Source: Bacillus xiapuensis
GTDB lineage: Bacteria; Bacillota; Bacilli; Bacillales; Domibacillaceae
Assembly: GCF_002797355.1 (NCBI RefSeq)
Contig: NZ_KZ454939.1
Coordinates: 901,828-965,827 of the forward strand
DNA length: 64,000 nt
Reading direction: 5' to 3'
Every line of letters starts with the position of its first letter. Position 1 is the stretch's first letter. The translations under genes were made by a program, and so were the position numbers. This document shows, piece after piece, positions 34,442-42,621 of this stretch. Below the pieces are notes generated by a model that saw nothing but the letters and a program-made list of their open reading frames with translations, was not told the origin of the DNA and ran no database searches.

Positions 34442-34969
34442 CGAGGTTTCCTCCTTCCTTCTGTCGATTCTAAGGGTGTTAACAGTATATTAACATAAAC
34501 TTTACAAAACTTTAACAATTAATGCTTGGTTATTTATTATTTATATGATATGTAAGCAGAAAAATGCAGGCAAAAAGACTTTTCTTCTGCATTTAGGTGC
34601 TATCAGATGTCCAACTTAAGAACATAGCGGAAATCAACTGTTTAGCGGGGGATGAACAAAACCTTCGCTGTTTGAACGTTCACTTTATTATTCTATCCTT
34701 TAAGGCCCTGGTTTAAACTAGGAAAACAAGAAGGCTGCGTGTGCTATTGATTGACAGCAGCTAAAGGAGAGCCAGTGAGCTGATCAGGTGCAAGTTTTCT
34801 ATTTTATTAGCATTCTAAAGTCCAAAAGCCGCTCCTCCAGTTCAGCTTCTTATTTCGCTTAAGCAGCTTTTTTCTTCAATTGCTTGTCACATTCCTTTCT
34901 TTATTTTATAATAAACAACGCCGCAAAATGGAATGTTAGTTCCGAATAATGGAATGGTAGGGGATCTAA
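34442..34969. other. Intergenic stretch with a partial dispersed repeat
   Basis: It holds a hairpin (AAATGCAG...CTGCATTT, about 34565-34597), repeat copy 4 at 34640-34685 and an AT-rich run with TTTATAATAA near 34905 that may belong to the promoter of the IclR gene. No gene was found. Confidence 0.45.
34640..34685 (-). repeat. Dispersed intergenic repeat, copy 4 (5' half only)
   Basis: On the minus strand it reads AAAGTGAACGTTCAAACAGC, GAAGGTTTTGTTCAT and CCCCCGCT, parallel to the first half of copies 1-3. The frame VNVQTAKVLFIPR then stops. Confidence 0.5.
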
Positions 34970-35749
34970 ATGAATAAAACGGTTTTGAAATCAATGGAAA
35001 TCATTCAGCTGTTCTTTGACGAAACGGAATTAACCTTGCAGCAAATTGTGGACAAAACCAAATTGCCAAAGACATCTGCTCACCGGATGGCAGAATCGCT
35101 TGATCAGCTCGGCTTTTTACAAAAGACTGATAGACATACTTACAAATTAGGGCTTCTATTACTAAGGTTAGGCCATCTTGTCGCGGAACGGCTGGATGTT
35201 CGAAAGGAAGCATTGCCGATCATGAGGAAGCTGAAGGAAGAAACAGGCGAAGCGGTCAATTTAGTGATCAAAGAAAAAGATGAAGCGGTATATATCGAAA
35301 AAGTGGATACGACGGAACATGTAAGGGTGTATACGCAAATTGGCCGGCGCGCGCCCTTATATGGAGGTGCTTGTCCGCGGATTATTCTAGCTTACCTGCC
35401 TGAACCAGAAAAAGAACGAATCATTGAGCAAATGGTGTTCGAAAAATACGCCAATGGAACCATTCTTGATAAGGGGAAGCTTCGTCAAGTATTAAAACAG
35501 AGCAAAGAAATAGGGTATGCAATCAGTCATTCGGAGCTGCAGGATTATGCATCTGCTATTGCGGCCCCTGTTTTCAACCACAATGGGGAAGTGATTGCCG
35601 GTCTAAGCCTTGTGGGCCCCCAAGTGCGTTTTCAGAATGAAGCGCATATACAATTTTTAGTCAATCGGCTAAAGCAAGCAACGGAAACCATTTCAAAACG
35701 AATGGGCTGGAAAGGAGATTTGGAAGATGATGAAAGAAGTGGATTTTAA
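34970..35749 (+). CDS. IclR-family transcriptional regulator (KipR-like)
   Basis: 259 residues. The N-terminal winged helix (about 1-65) has SMEIIQLFFDETELTLQQIV and KTSAHRMAESLDQLGFL. The C-terminal IclR effector domain contains YGGACPRIILAYLPEPE and YAISHSELQDYASAIAAPVFN. It precedes an Nramp-type transporter similar to YcsG. In B. subtilis ycsG and the IclR regulator kipR lie in the 5-oxoprolinase cluster, so this is probably a kipR relative. The pxpABC genes themselves are not in the window. The ligand is not known. Confidence 0.88.
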   Translation: MNKTVLKSMEIIQLFFDETELTLQQIVDKTKLPKTSAHRMAESLDQLGFLQKTDRHTYKLGLLLLRLGHLVAERLDVRKEALPIMRKLKEETGEAVNLVIKEKDEAVYIEKVDTTEHVRVYTQIGRRAPLYGGACPRIILAYLPEPEKERIIEQMVFEKYANGTILDKGKLRQVLKQSKEIGYAISHSELQDYASAIAAPVFNHNGEVIAGLSLVGPQVRFQNEAHIQFLVNRLKQATETISKRMGWKGDLEDDERSGF

Positions 35750-35864
35750 AGAAAAGCGGACGAATACGATTCGCTGCGGTGATCTAATGAATCAACTTAT
35801 TTGCGAAGGAACAGTTATAAAAGCGAAGAGAAGAAGGAGGACAAGAGATGAAAGGTCAACTTAA
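35727..35864 (+). CDS. Candidate 45-residue gene between the regulator and transporter
   Basis: ATG 35727 overlaps the regulator end and follows AAAGGAGATTTGGAAG. The frame (MMKEVDFKEKRTNTIRCGD, then NQLICEGTVIKAKRRRR) runs into the transporter start and stops at 35864. It is basic in its second half. It could be a small coupled gene or the stub of a lost gene. No family is recognised, so confidence is low. Confidence 0.25.
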   Translation: MMKEVDFKEKRTNTIRCGDLMNQLICEGTVIKAKRRRRTRDERST

Positions 35865-37068
35865 ACAAGCAAATACGAAACAAGCATTTAACTGGAGTTT
35901 GCTGCTTGGCGCGGCCTTTTTGATGGCAACATCTGCGATTGGTCCGGGATTTTTGACACAGACAACCGTCTTTACTCAGCAGCTGGCGGCCAGCTTCGGC
36001 TTTGTGATCTTAATTTCGATTATTTTGGATATCGGTGCACAAACAAATATTTGGAGAATTTTAACGGTATCAGAAAAGCGGGCGCAGGATGTGGCGAATC
36101 TGGTTCTGCCGGGTCTCGGTTATGTGATTGCCGCTTTAATTGTGCTCGGAGGCATTGCGTTTAATGTCGGAAATCTGGGCGGAGCCGGACTGGGAGCGAA
36201 CGTCATTTTTGGCGTGTCTCCGGTAACGGGCGCGGTGATCAGCGCTTTAATAGCAGTGGGCATTTTCCTTGTAAAAGAAGCAGGAGTATTAATGGACAAG
36301 TTCACGCAGGTCATGGGGTTTGTCATGATTGCGCTGACACTTTATGTTGTTTTTAAAGCCGATCCTCCCGTAGGAGAAGCCGTTATTAAAACCGTGCGGC
36401 CGGATGAAATTGACATTCTGGCGATCGTGACCTTAGTTGGCGGCACTGTGGGCGGATATATCACGTTTGCCGGTGGACATCGTTTATTAGACGCGGGGGT
36501 AAAGGGGATTGAATCCATTCCGCAAGTAACCAAAAGCTCGGTCTCTGCCATCGGGATCGCTTCTGTTATGCGGATATTTATGTTTTTGGCTGCTCTCGGC
36601 GTTGTGTCACAAGGGTTGACATTAGATGAGGCTAACCCGCCTGCTTCCGTCTTTGAGCTTGCAGCCGGCAATATTGGCTATAAGCTGTTTGGAGTAGTGA
36701 TGTGGGCAGCAGCAATTACATCGGTTATTGGAGGAGCTTATACATCGGTTTCATTCATTCGCACCTTTCATCCTTGGCTGGAACGGAATTATAAAGCAAT
36801 CATCGTGTTCTTTATCGTTCTTTCGACTGCTATCTTCGCAACGATCGGAAAACCGATTAAGATGCTCATTTTAGCTGGGGCTTTAAACGGGCTGATTTTA
36901 CCAATCGCGCTCGGCGTGATGCTATTGGCGGCGTATAAACCATCCATTGTCGGTGCTTACCGTCATCCGCTTTGGATGACGCTCTTCGGAATCGTAGTGG
37001 TCCTCTTAATGGCGTTTATGGGAGGCTACACATTAATTAAGCAGCTGCCGCAGCTGTTCATCTCTTAA
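35848..37068 (+). CDS. Nramp-family transporter (YcsG-like)
   Basis: 406 residues with about eleven membrane segments. The Nramp core is visible: TSAIGPGFLTQTTVFTQQL at the first helix (the DPGN-type metal motif is not conserved), GGIAFNVGNLGGAGLGANV, and GGYITFAGGHRLLDAG. Absence of the canonical metal-binding Asp-Pro-Gly-Asn suggests it does not carry divalent metals. YcsG is linked to 5-oxoproline metabolism in B. subtilis by genome context. It follows the KipR-like gene and has a strong AAGGAGGAC site. Confidence 0.82.
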   Translation: MKGQLKQANTKQAFNWSLLLGAAFLMATSAIGPGFLTQTTVFTQQLAASFGFVILISIILDIGAQTNIWRILTVSEKRAQDVANLVLPGLGYVIAALIVLGGIAFNVGNLGGAGLGANVIFGVSPVTGAVISALIAVGIFLVKEAGVLMDKFTQVMGFVMIALTLYVVFKADPPVGEAVIKTVRPDEIDILAIVTLVGGTVGGYITFAGGHRLLDAGVKGIESIPQVTKSSVSAIGIASVMRIFMFLAALGVVSQGLTLDEANPPASVFELAAGNIGYKLFGVVMWAAAITSVIGGAYTSVSFIRTFHPWLERNYKAIIVFFIVLSTAIFATIGKPIKMLILAGALNGLILPIALGVMLLAAYKPSIVGAYRHPLWMTLFGIVVVLLMAFMGGYTLIKQLPQLFIS

Positions 37069-37130
37069 AATCGTAATCGCAGTCTTAGTCCTTTACAGCA
37101 AAAAAATAAAAAAGACCTCTGTGTATAATA

Positions 37131-37175
37131 TGCACTCCAAAAGTTAGACCAACCATTTCTAACCTTTGGGGTGCA
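37131..37175. repeat. Palindrome resembling an IS3-family left end
   Basis: Eighteen-base arms (TGCACTCCAAAAGTTAGA and its near-perfect inverse) are separated by 9 nt. The same design, ACACCCCAAAAG...CTTTAGGGGTGT, forms the left end of the IS3 element at 50249. No transposase frame follows here, so this is a remnant or a captured end. It may also act as terminator for the transporter gene. Confidence 0.55.
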
Positions 37176-37623
37176 GTACAGTATGGAGTTCTTTTGTTTC
37201 AGTTATTATAAATCATCACTTCCGCGGGCTTTACTTGTATGGCGGAAAGCTGGTACGTTTTATGGCGAAGCGATTCAATATTATTTTCAGGCGAATTACA
37301 CCCTGCTGCGAAGATGACGAAAGCGGCGGCTGTTCGCCCGGCTAAGTGAATGAATTTTATTGTATAACAAGGAAATTAGATATTTAATATAATTTTCAGG
37401 AAAATCAATCATATGTCACACGGAGCCTAAAGGGATTTCTAGCTCACCCGCGCGCCGGAAATCCCATATATCTCGCATGCCAGACGGCGTGTAAAACATC
37501 CACTTCAAGAAAAGAGGATGATCGCGGTGCCTGTTTTCAAAAGGGAGAGGATAGAAAATCTCCCTATTTGAAGGTTGGCGTTATGGGGGTCCATTCTTTA
37601 AAGAATAAATATTTAAAAAATTC
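37176..37623. other. Intergenic stretch, no gene seen
   Basis: There are short hairpins (GGGATTTC...GAAATCCC near 37431; GGGAGAGGATAGAAAATCTCCC near 37542) but no coding frame with a ribosome site. It could be decayed insertion-sequence DNA next to the palindrome at 37131. Confidence 0.4.
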
Positions 37624-37652
37624 TTGTAAAATTGGATGGATTACTGTACAGT
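37624..37652 (+). promoter_or_regulatory. Putative promoter of metI-metC
   Basis: TTGTAA (37624-37629) and TACAGT (37647-37652) are 17 nt apart, about 26 nt before the S-box. The -10 is imperfect. Confidence 0.5.
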
Positions 37653-37677
37653 AATAAAAACGAAAACAATTGAATCA

Positions 37678-37787
37678 TTCTTATCAAGAGAAGCGGAGGG
37701 ACTGGCCCGACGAAGCTTCAGCAACCGGCTCATTGCAGGTCAAGGTGCTAAATCCAGCGGACGGACGGTCCGAAAGATGAGGAGAAG
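37678..37787 (+). ncRNA. SAM-I (S-box) riboswitch 2
   Basis: Conserved elements in order: TTCTTATCAAGAG, GCGGAGGGACTGGCCC, GAAGCTTCAGCAACC, CAAGGTGCTAAATCCAGC and GATGAGGAGAA. It precedes metI-metC, and the attenuator follows at 37795. Confidence 0.97.
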
Positions 37788-37794
37788 TGAGATC

Positions 37795-37826
37795 AAAGCC
37801 TTCTTCTTAGAAGGCTTTTTTTATTT
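37795..37826 (+). terminator. Attenuator of SAM riboswitch 2
   Basis: AAAGCCTTCT at 37795-37804 is inverted as AGAAGGCTTT and followed by TTTTTATTTTT. Confidence 0.9.
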
Positions 37827-37858
37827 TTTAAGAAAATGTGGATAAAAGGAGATTTGAG

Positions 37859-38962
37859 ATGGTTAAGAAATTGGAGACAATACTGGCGCAAATCGGCAAT
37901 CGCAGTGAGGAGGCAACCGGAACGGTTAATCCCCCCGTTTATTTTTCCACGGCCTATCGCCATGAAGGAATCGGCAGATCGAGCGGATATGACTATATTC
38001 GAACCGGAAATCCGACTAGACATATAGTGGAACAGGCCATTGCAGATTTAGAAGGAGGAGATGCGGGATTTGCCTTTTCTTCCGGGATGGCTGCTATTCA
38101 AACGGTGCTTGCGCTGGCTCAACCAGGGGATGAATGGATCGTCTCAGCGGATTTGTATGGAGGCACCTACCGGCTGATGGAAAAAGGGTGGAAGAAATTT
38201 GGCCTAACATTTGTTTATGATAGCTTTCAAGATCTGGCCGCGACAAAGGATAAGATATCGGAGAGAACGAAAGGAATGTTTATCGAAACTCCGACCAATC
38301 CGTTAATGCAAGAAACGAACATTCGGGAAGCAGCCGAAGTGGCTAAAGAACATGGGCTGCTATTGATCGTTGATAATACATTTTACACCCCTTTGCTTCA
38401 ACGGCCTTTATTGGACGGCGCTGATCTCGTTATCCACAGCGCAACGAAATATTTAGGAGGGCATAATGATGTGCTGGCCGGACTGATTGCGGTGAAAGGA
38501 AAGGAATTGGCCGATCAGGTGGCTGAAGCACAAAACGCAGCGGGAGCGGTTTTGTCGCCGTTTGACTCTTGGCTGCTGATTCGCGGCTTAAAAACGTTAA
38601 GCTTGCGCATGAAGCAGCATGAATTCAACGCACAGCGCATGGCGCAATTTCTGGAAAGCCGGCCGGAAGTGACTGATGTGCTGTACACTGGACGCGGAGG
38701 AATGCTTTCCTTTCGACTGCAATCTGAAAGGTGGATCGATCCTTTCCTGCAGAATTTGCAGCTGATCACATTCGCTGAAAGCCTGGGAGGAACAGAGAGC
38801 TTTATTACGTATCCGGCTACCCAAACGCACATGGATATTCCGGAAGAGATCCGCATAAGCGCGGGCGTCTGCAATCGGCTGCTCCGTTTTTCTGTTGGAC
38901 TCGAGCATATTGAAGATTTAATGGATGATGTGGCTCAGGCATTGACAAATATAAAGGAGTGA
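37859..38962 (+). CDS. metI: Cystathionine gamma-synthase / O-acetylhomoserine thiolyase
   Basis: 367 residues from ATG 37859 after AAAGGAGA. A Cys/Met metabolism PLP enzyme: YDYIRTGNPTRHIVEQAIA, FSSGMAAIQTVL, ETPTNPLMQETNI, VDNTFYTPLLQRPL and HSATKYLGGHNDVLAGLI with the PLP lysine. It converts an acyl-homoserine and cysteine to cystathionine. Length and context match B. subtilis MetI. It is co-transcribed with metC under an S-box riboswitch, with 5 nt between stop and the metC start. Confidence 0.93.
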   Translation: MVKKLETILAQIGNRSEEATGTVNPPVYFSTAYRHEGIGRSSGYDYIRTGNPTRHIVEQAIADLEGGDAGFAFSSGMAAIQTVLALAQPGDEWIVSADLYGGTYRLMEKGWKKFGLTFVYDSFQDLAATKDKISERTKGMFIETPTNPLMQETNIREAAEVAKEHGLLLIVDNTFYTPLLQRPLLDGADLVIHSATKYLGGHNDVLAGLIAVKGKELADQVAEAQNAAGAVLSPFDSWLLIRGLKTLSLRMKQHEFNAQRMAQFLESRPEVTDVLYTGRGGMLSFRLQSERWIDPFLQNLQLITFAESLGGTESFITYPATQTHMDIPEEIRISAGVCNRLLRFSVGLEHIEDLMDDVAQALTNIKE

Positions 38963-38967
38963 CGGCA

Positions 38968-40131
38968 ATGGAACAAATCTATTCTTTTCAAACTCAGCTC
39001 TTGCATAACCGCCATAAATTTAATCAAGAAACAGGTGCTGTCAGTGTGCCTGTTCAGCACGCCTCAACATTTCACCAAAAGGATTTTGACCGCTTCGGAG
39101 TATATGATTACAGCCGTTCCGGAAATCCGACTAGAGCAGCGCTTGAAGAAGCAATTGCTGAGCTGGAAGGAGGAAAGCGGGGGTTGGCTTTTTCTTCCGG
39201 GATGGCTGCTATTTCAACGGCGTTTTTATTGCTATCTCAAGGGGATCATGTGTTGATTACGGAGGATGTCTACGGCGGTACGTACCGCATGATCACTTCG
39301 GTCTTAAATAGATTTGGCATTGAACACAGCTTTGTGGATATGACAAATCTCCATGAAGTGGCTCAAAATATCAGAGAAAACACTAAGCTGATTTATATGG
39401 AGACGCCCTCTAACCCGCTGCTGAAAGTGACAGATATTCGAGGCATTGTCAAATTGGCCAAAGCCCACCGCTGTCTGACATTCGTGGATAACACCTTTAT
39501 GACGCCGGCGCTTCAGCGGCCGCTCGATTTAGGCGCGGATGTGGTGCTCCACAGTGCTACCAAGTTTTTGTCCGGACACAGTGATGTGCTGGCCGGACTT
39601 GCTGTGACGAAAGATGAAGAGTTGGGAGAACGGCTGTATCAACTGCAAAATGCCTTCGGCGCTGTTCTCGGCGCTCATGATTCCTGGCTCGTGTTAAGAG
39701 GTATAAAAACGCTGCATGTGCGGCTTGAGCAATCCTCACGCACCGCTTTATACTTAGCGGAGTATCTGCAAAAGCAGGAGGGAGTGGAGAAGGTCTATTA
39801 TCCGGGGCTGACAGATCATGAAGGCTTTGCTGTTCACTCTTATCAAGCGGCTGGATCAGGAGCGGTGCTTTCATTTGAGTTGGCTAATGAAGAAGCGGTC
39901 AGACAATTTGTTAATCATATCAAAATCCCGGTCTTTGCGGTGAGTCTGGGAGCGGTGGAATCCATTTTATCTTATCCAGCTAAAATGTCCCATGCAGCGA
40001 TGAGCCGGGAAGAAAGATATAAGCGCGGGATTACAGATGGCTTGCTTCGCCTGTCCGTCGGTCTTGAATCAGCAGAGGATTTAGTAAAGGATTGCCGTCA
40101 GGCGCTGGAAGTCGCGCAAACAGTGAAATAA
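38968..40131 (+). CDS. metC: Cystathionine beta-lyase
   Basis: 387 residues from ATG 38968, spaced 8-9 nt from AAAGGAG; an upstream in-frame ATG at 38959 overlaps metI and has a poorer position. The PLP motifs are YDYSRSGNPTRAALEEAIAE, FSSGMAAISTAFLL, METPSNPLLKVTDI and HSATKFLSGHSDVLAGLAV. It splits cystathionine to homocysteine, the step after MetI. The C-terminus LLRLSVGLESAEDL is similar to the fragment at the left edge of the window. The pair is regulated by SAM through the S-box. Confidence 0.93.
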   Translation: MEQIYSFQTQLLHNRHKFNQETGAVSVPVQHASTFHQKDFDRFGVYDYSRSGNPTRAALEEAIAELEGGKRGLAFSSGMAAISTAFLLLSQGDHVLITEDVYGGTYRMITSVLNRFGIEHSFVDMTNLHEVAQNIRENTKLIYMETPSNPLLKVTDIRGIVKLAKAHRCLTFVDNTFMTPALQRPLDLGADVVLHSATKFLSGHSDVLAGLAVTKDEELGERLYQLQNAFGAVLGAHDSWLVLRGIKTLHVRLEQSSRTALYLAEYLQKQEGVEKVYYPGLTDHEGFAVHSYQAAGSGAVLSFELANEEAVRQFVNHIKIPVFAVSLGAVESILSYPAKMSHAAMSREERYKRGITDGLLRLSVGLESAEDLVKDCRQALEVAQTVK

Positions 40132-40132
40132 G

Positions 40133-40252
40133 GGGAACATTCAAACAGAGCAGACTTTCTTTCCTCGCCCGCGGCTTGTAAGTTGCAGCCTCTTGGCCAC
40201 TTGCATCGGGCAGGTCCGAACGAATCGGGGATTTAGGCTCGGGGATCTTCCC
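40133..40252 (+). repeat. Dispersed intergenic repeat, copy 5 (diverged)
   Basis: Blocks shared with copy 3 are GGGAACATTCAAAC, TTGCAGCCTCTTGG, TGCATCGGGCAG, CGAACGAATCGGGG and GGGATCTTCC. The second half matches the tail that is otherwise seen only in copy 3. The reading frame is not preserved. Confidence 0.5.
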
Positions 40253-40316
40253 CTTGGACTTTTGGTTCTCCGTATTGATGCGGGAGTCTTACAGCTTTTA
40301 TATCCGGGATAAAATG

Positions 40317-40349
40317 AAAAGAACCGAAGGCTTTGGCCTCCGGTTCTTC
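40317..40349 (-). terminator. Terminator of the GlsB-like gene
   Basis: AAAAGAACCG and CGGTTCTTCT pair around GGCTTTGGCC-rich sequence. Read leftwards the stem ends TTCTTTTCATTTT, 18 nt past the stop at 40367. Confidence 0.75.
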
Positions 40350-40366
40350 TGCCGATAAGCAGTGCA

Positions 40367-40618
40367 TTATGCTTTGCTCATGGATTTCATAATAAAGCCT
40401 ACGATAAACACTAAAATGATGGAACCAATCAATGCCGGAATAATGGCAATATCAGCAATTTGCGGTCCCATGTCGCCCATAAGAGCGCCGCCGATCCAGG
40501 CACCGATAATCCCGGCAATAATGTTGCCGATGATTCCCCCTGGAATGTCTTTACCTAAAATAAGGCCGGCAATCCAACCGATGATTCCTCCTACAATTAA
40601 ATACATAATAAATTCCAT
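40367..40618 (-). CDS. GlsB/YeaQ/YmgE family small membrane protein
   Basis: 83 residues, almost entirely hydrophobic with three membrane segments. MYLIVGGIIGWIAGLILGKDIPGG, NIIAGIIGAWIGGALMG and IIPALIGSIILVFIVGFIMK are typical of the transglycosylase-associated (GlsB/YeaQ) family, which is linked to general stress in Firmicutes and enterics without a known activity. It has an AAGGAGGAA ribosome site and a single-gene unit with its own terminator. Confidence 0.9.
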   Translation of the reverse strand: MEFIMYLIVGGIIGWIAGLILGKDIPGGIIGNIIAGIIGAWIGGALMGDMGPQIADIAIIPALIGSIILVFIVGFIMKSMSKA

Positions 40619-40849
40619 TTGTGATTTCCTCCTTGTTCACTTATTTTAACTGGCTTGGTTTATTTATTCCCGGATATCAGCATATAAAACGCTATTTGTC
40701 AATAAAAGATTTATTTTATTTTTGAAAAATGTGTTTATTAAGCAGAAAAAAGGGGAGTGCCCTGAGGATAAAGAGGTGATTTGCCCGATATATTTGCTTC
40801 TCTTGATTCTTAAGATGTCTGCCGTGCTGATTTTGGCAAGGCTGCTTAC
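40619..40849. other. Intergenic stretch without recognised gene
   Basis: AT-rich DNA between two leftward genes. Frames open on both strands overlap the nupC terminator and have no ribosome site. It probably carries the promoter of the GlsB-like gene. Confidence 0.45.
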
Positions 40850-40928
40850 AAAAAAATCAGATTCCCGCATCCGCTTTAGAAGCAAATACAGCACTGCTTC
40901 TTCCGCAGCACTTCGTGTGGGAATCTGA
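40850..40928 (-). terminator. Terminator of nupC with extended stem
   Basis: On the minus strand CAGATTCCC...GGGAATCTG encloses an inner GAAGAAGC/GCTTCT pairing and is followed by ATTTTTTTG. The T7 tract is strong. It begins about 17 nt after the nupC stop. Confidence 0.85.
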
Positions 40929-40944
40929 CGAGAAATATTTTTAA

Positions 40945-42162
40945 TTAAATCAGCATACCTGCAATAGCTGCGCTCAGCAACGAAGCGAGTGATCCAGCCA
41001 GAACGGATTTAAGTCCTAATCGGGCAATATCATCCCGCCGGTTTGGCGCCAGATTGCCGAGACCGCCCAGTAAGATCGCCATCGATGAAATGTTGGCGAA
41101 GCCGCAAAGAGCAAAGCTTAAAATGGCAGCAGTCTTGTCGGATAAATTAGGGATCTCAGGTGCAAAATTAGAATAAGCGACAAACTCATTAATGACAACT
41201 TTTTGCCCGATGTAATTTCCGGCTTGAATGGCTTCTTCCCACGGCACGCCAATGGCGAACGCAAGCGGGGCAAACAAATAGCCGAAAATGAGCTCAAGCG
41301 ATAAACTTTCAAGGCCAATTGTATTGCCGATAAAGCCAAGAAAGCCGTTAATCATCGCAACTAAAGCGATGAAGGCAAGAAGCATCGCACCGATATTTAA
41401 AGCCAGCTGCAAACCGACCCCCGCTCCTCGGGCTGCGGCGTCGATTACGTTAGCGGATTCGGAATCCACTTCCATTTCCAAATCTTTTGCTTCAGGCTCT
41501 GCTGAGGTTTCCGGTACAAAGAGCTTGGCCATTACAAGACCAGCAGGAGCTGCCATAAAGCTTGCGGCAAGCAAATACTCAAGTGGAACTCCCAGCAAAG
41601 AATAGCCGACTAGAACAGAACCGGCAACTGAGGCAAGTCCCCCCGTCATAACAGCAAATAATTCGGATTCCGTCATTTTGCTGATATACGGTTTGATCAC
41701 AAGCGGAGCTTCGGTTTGTCCAACAAAAATATTGGCGGCCGCTGAAATGGATTCGGCTTTTCGGGTGCCTAATAACTTAGCCAGCGCTCCGCCGATGACA
41801 CGGATAAAAAATTGCATCACTCCTAAATAATAAAGAACGGAAATTAATGCGGAAAAGAAGATCACAACAGGTAAAACATTAAAGGCAAATACAAAGGTGA
41901 TATTCGCTTCCTTCGTAAACAGCCCACCAAATAAAAAGTCAATCCCGGCTTTAGAATAGTCAATAATGGAGTTCACAAGCATGGTGAAGTCCTGCATTCT
42001 TTCTTGGCCCCAGTCCCACTTTAATACGATAAAAGCAAAGAGCAATTGAATAGCTAAACCTCCAAGCACCGTTCTCCATTTTATTTGACTGCGGTTGGTT
42101 GAGAAAGCGTATCCAATTCCAAGCACGACCAGAATTCCAAACAAACCCCACACATAAGTCAA
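40945..42162 (-). CDS. nupC: Nucleoside:cation symporter, CNT/NupC family, TTG start
   Basis: 405 residues from TTG 42162 after GAGAGGTGAGTCGA; the longer frame from 42192 covers the ribosome site. About nine membrane segments. Family motifs are present: FVGQTEAPLVIKPYI (nucleoside-binding), MTGGLASVAGSVLVGY, NEFVAYSNF and LCGFANISSMAILLGGLGNLAP. It imports nucleosides with H+ or Na+. Preference for pyrimidine or purine nucleosides cannot be decided, so the symbol marks the family. Confidence 0.93.
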   Translation of the reverse strand: MTYVWGLFGILVVLGIGYAFSTNRSQIKWRTVLGGLAIQLLFAFIVLKWDWGQERMQDFTMLVNSIIDYSKAGIDFLFGGLFTKEANITFVFAFNVLPVVIFFSALISVLYYLGVMQFFIRVIGGALAKLLGTRKAESISAAANIFVGQTEAPLVIKPYISKMTESELFAVMTGGLASVAGSVLVGYSLLGVPLEYLLAASFMAAPAGLVMAKLFVPETSAEPEAKDLEMEVDSESANVIDAAARGAGVGLQLALNIGAMLLAFIALVAMINGFLGFIGNTIGLESLSLELIFGYLFAPLAFAIGVPWEEAIQAGNYIGQKVVINEFVAYSNFAPEIPNLSDKTAAILSFALCGFANISSMAILLGGLGNLAPNRRDDIARLGLKSVLAGSLASLLSAAIAGMLI

Positions 42163-42300
42163 TCGACTCACCTCTCTATTTCTTTTTATCATTTACAAGT
42201 GTATAGTTTATAATGGGATCAGAAGATTAACAAGAGCAAAATCATGTCTTTTTAAACTCAATATACTTTTAGCTATTGACTTAGATGGGAGAGCTTAAAC

Positions 42301-42543
42301 ATGAAAATCAGAAAAACGATACTGAATGATGAGGAAACAAAAGTATATATTTATGAGAATAAAAAAGAAGAGATCTTTGTTGTGGCGGTTCCCGTCCAGC
42401 AGTGGTCCTGTTCATTCACATATGAAGATGGCGGCGAGCGTTTCATAGAGCAGCTGAGTTCATCGTTGAAGCGTACGGGGCTGGAGGAATCAGCTGCTGA
42501 AACGCTGGCGCGCCGCATTAATCAGTGGACACGCGAAATGTAA
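42301..42543 (+). CDS. YueH-like small protein
   Basis: 80 residues: MKIRKTILNDEETKVYIYEN, EIFVVAVPVQQWSCSFTYED, and a helical end RRINQWTREM. I recognise it as similar to B. subtilis YueH, a conserved Bacillus protein of unknown function; this is from memory of the pattern. There is no membrane segment. The ribosome site is GGGAGAGC. It lies 78 nt before prfC on the same strand. Confidence 0.65.
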   Translation: MKIRKTILNDEETKVYIYENKKEEIFVVAVPVQQWSCSFTYEDGGERFIEQLSSSLKRTGLEESAAETLARRINQWTREM

Positions 42544-42621
42544 TAGACATCTTCCGTTATTTTCGTTATATTTTTTTCATGATGCAGTTGGATTTTAAAT
42601 TTGAAAGGATTTGGCTAATAG

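Noticed and set aside
40664-40928. Overlapping frames on both strands between the GlsB-like gene and nupC
   Set aside because: They run into the nupC terminator hairpin and have no ribosome site.
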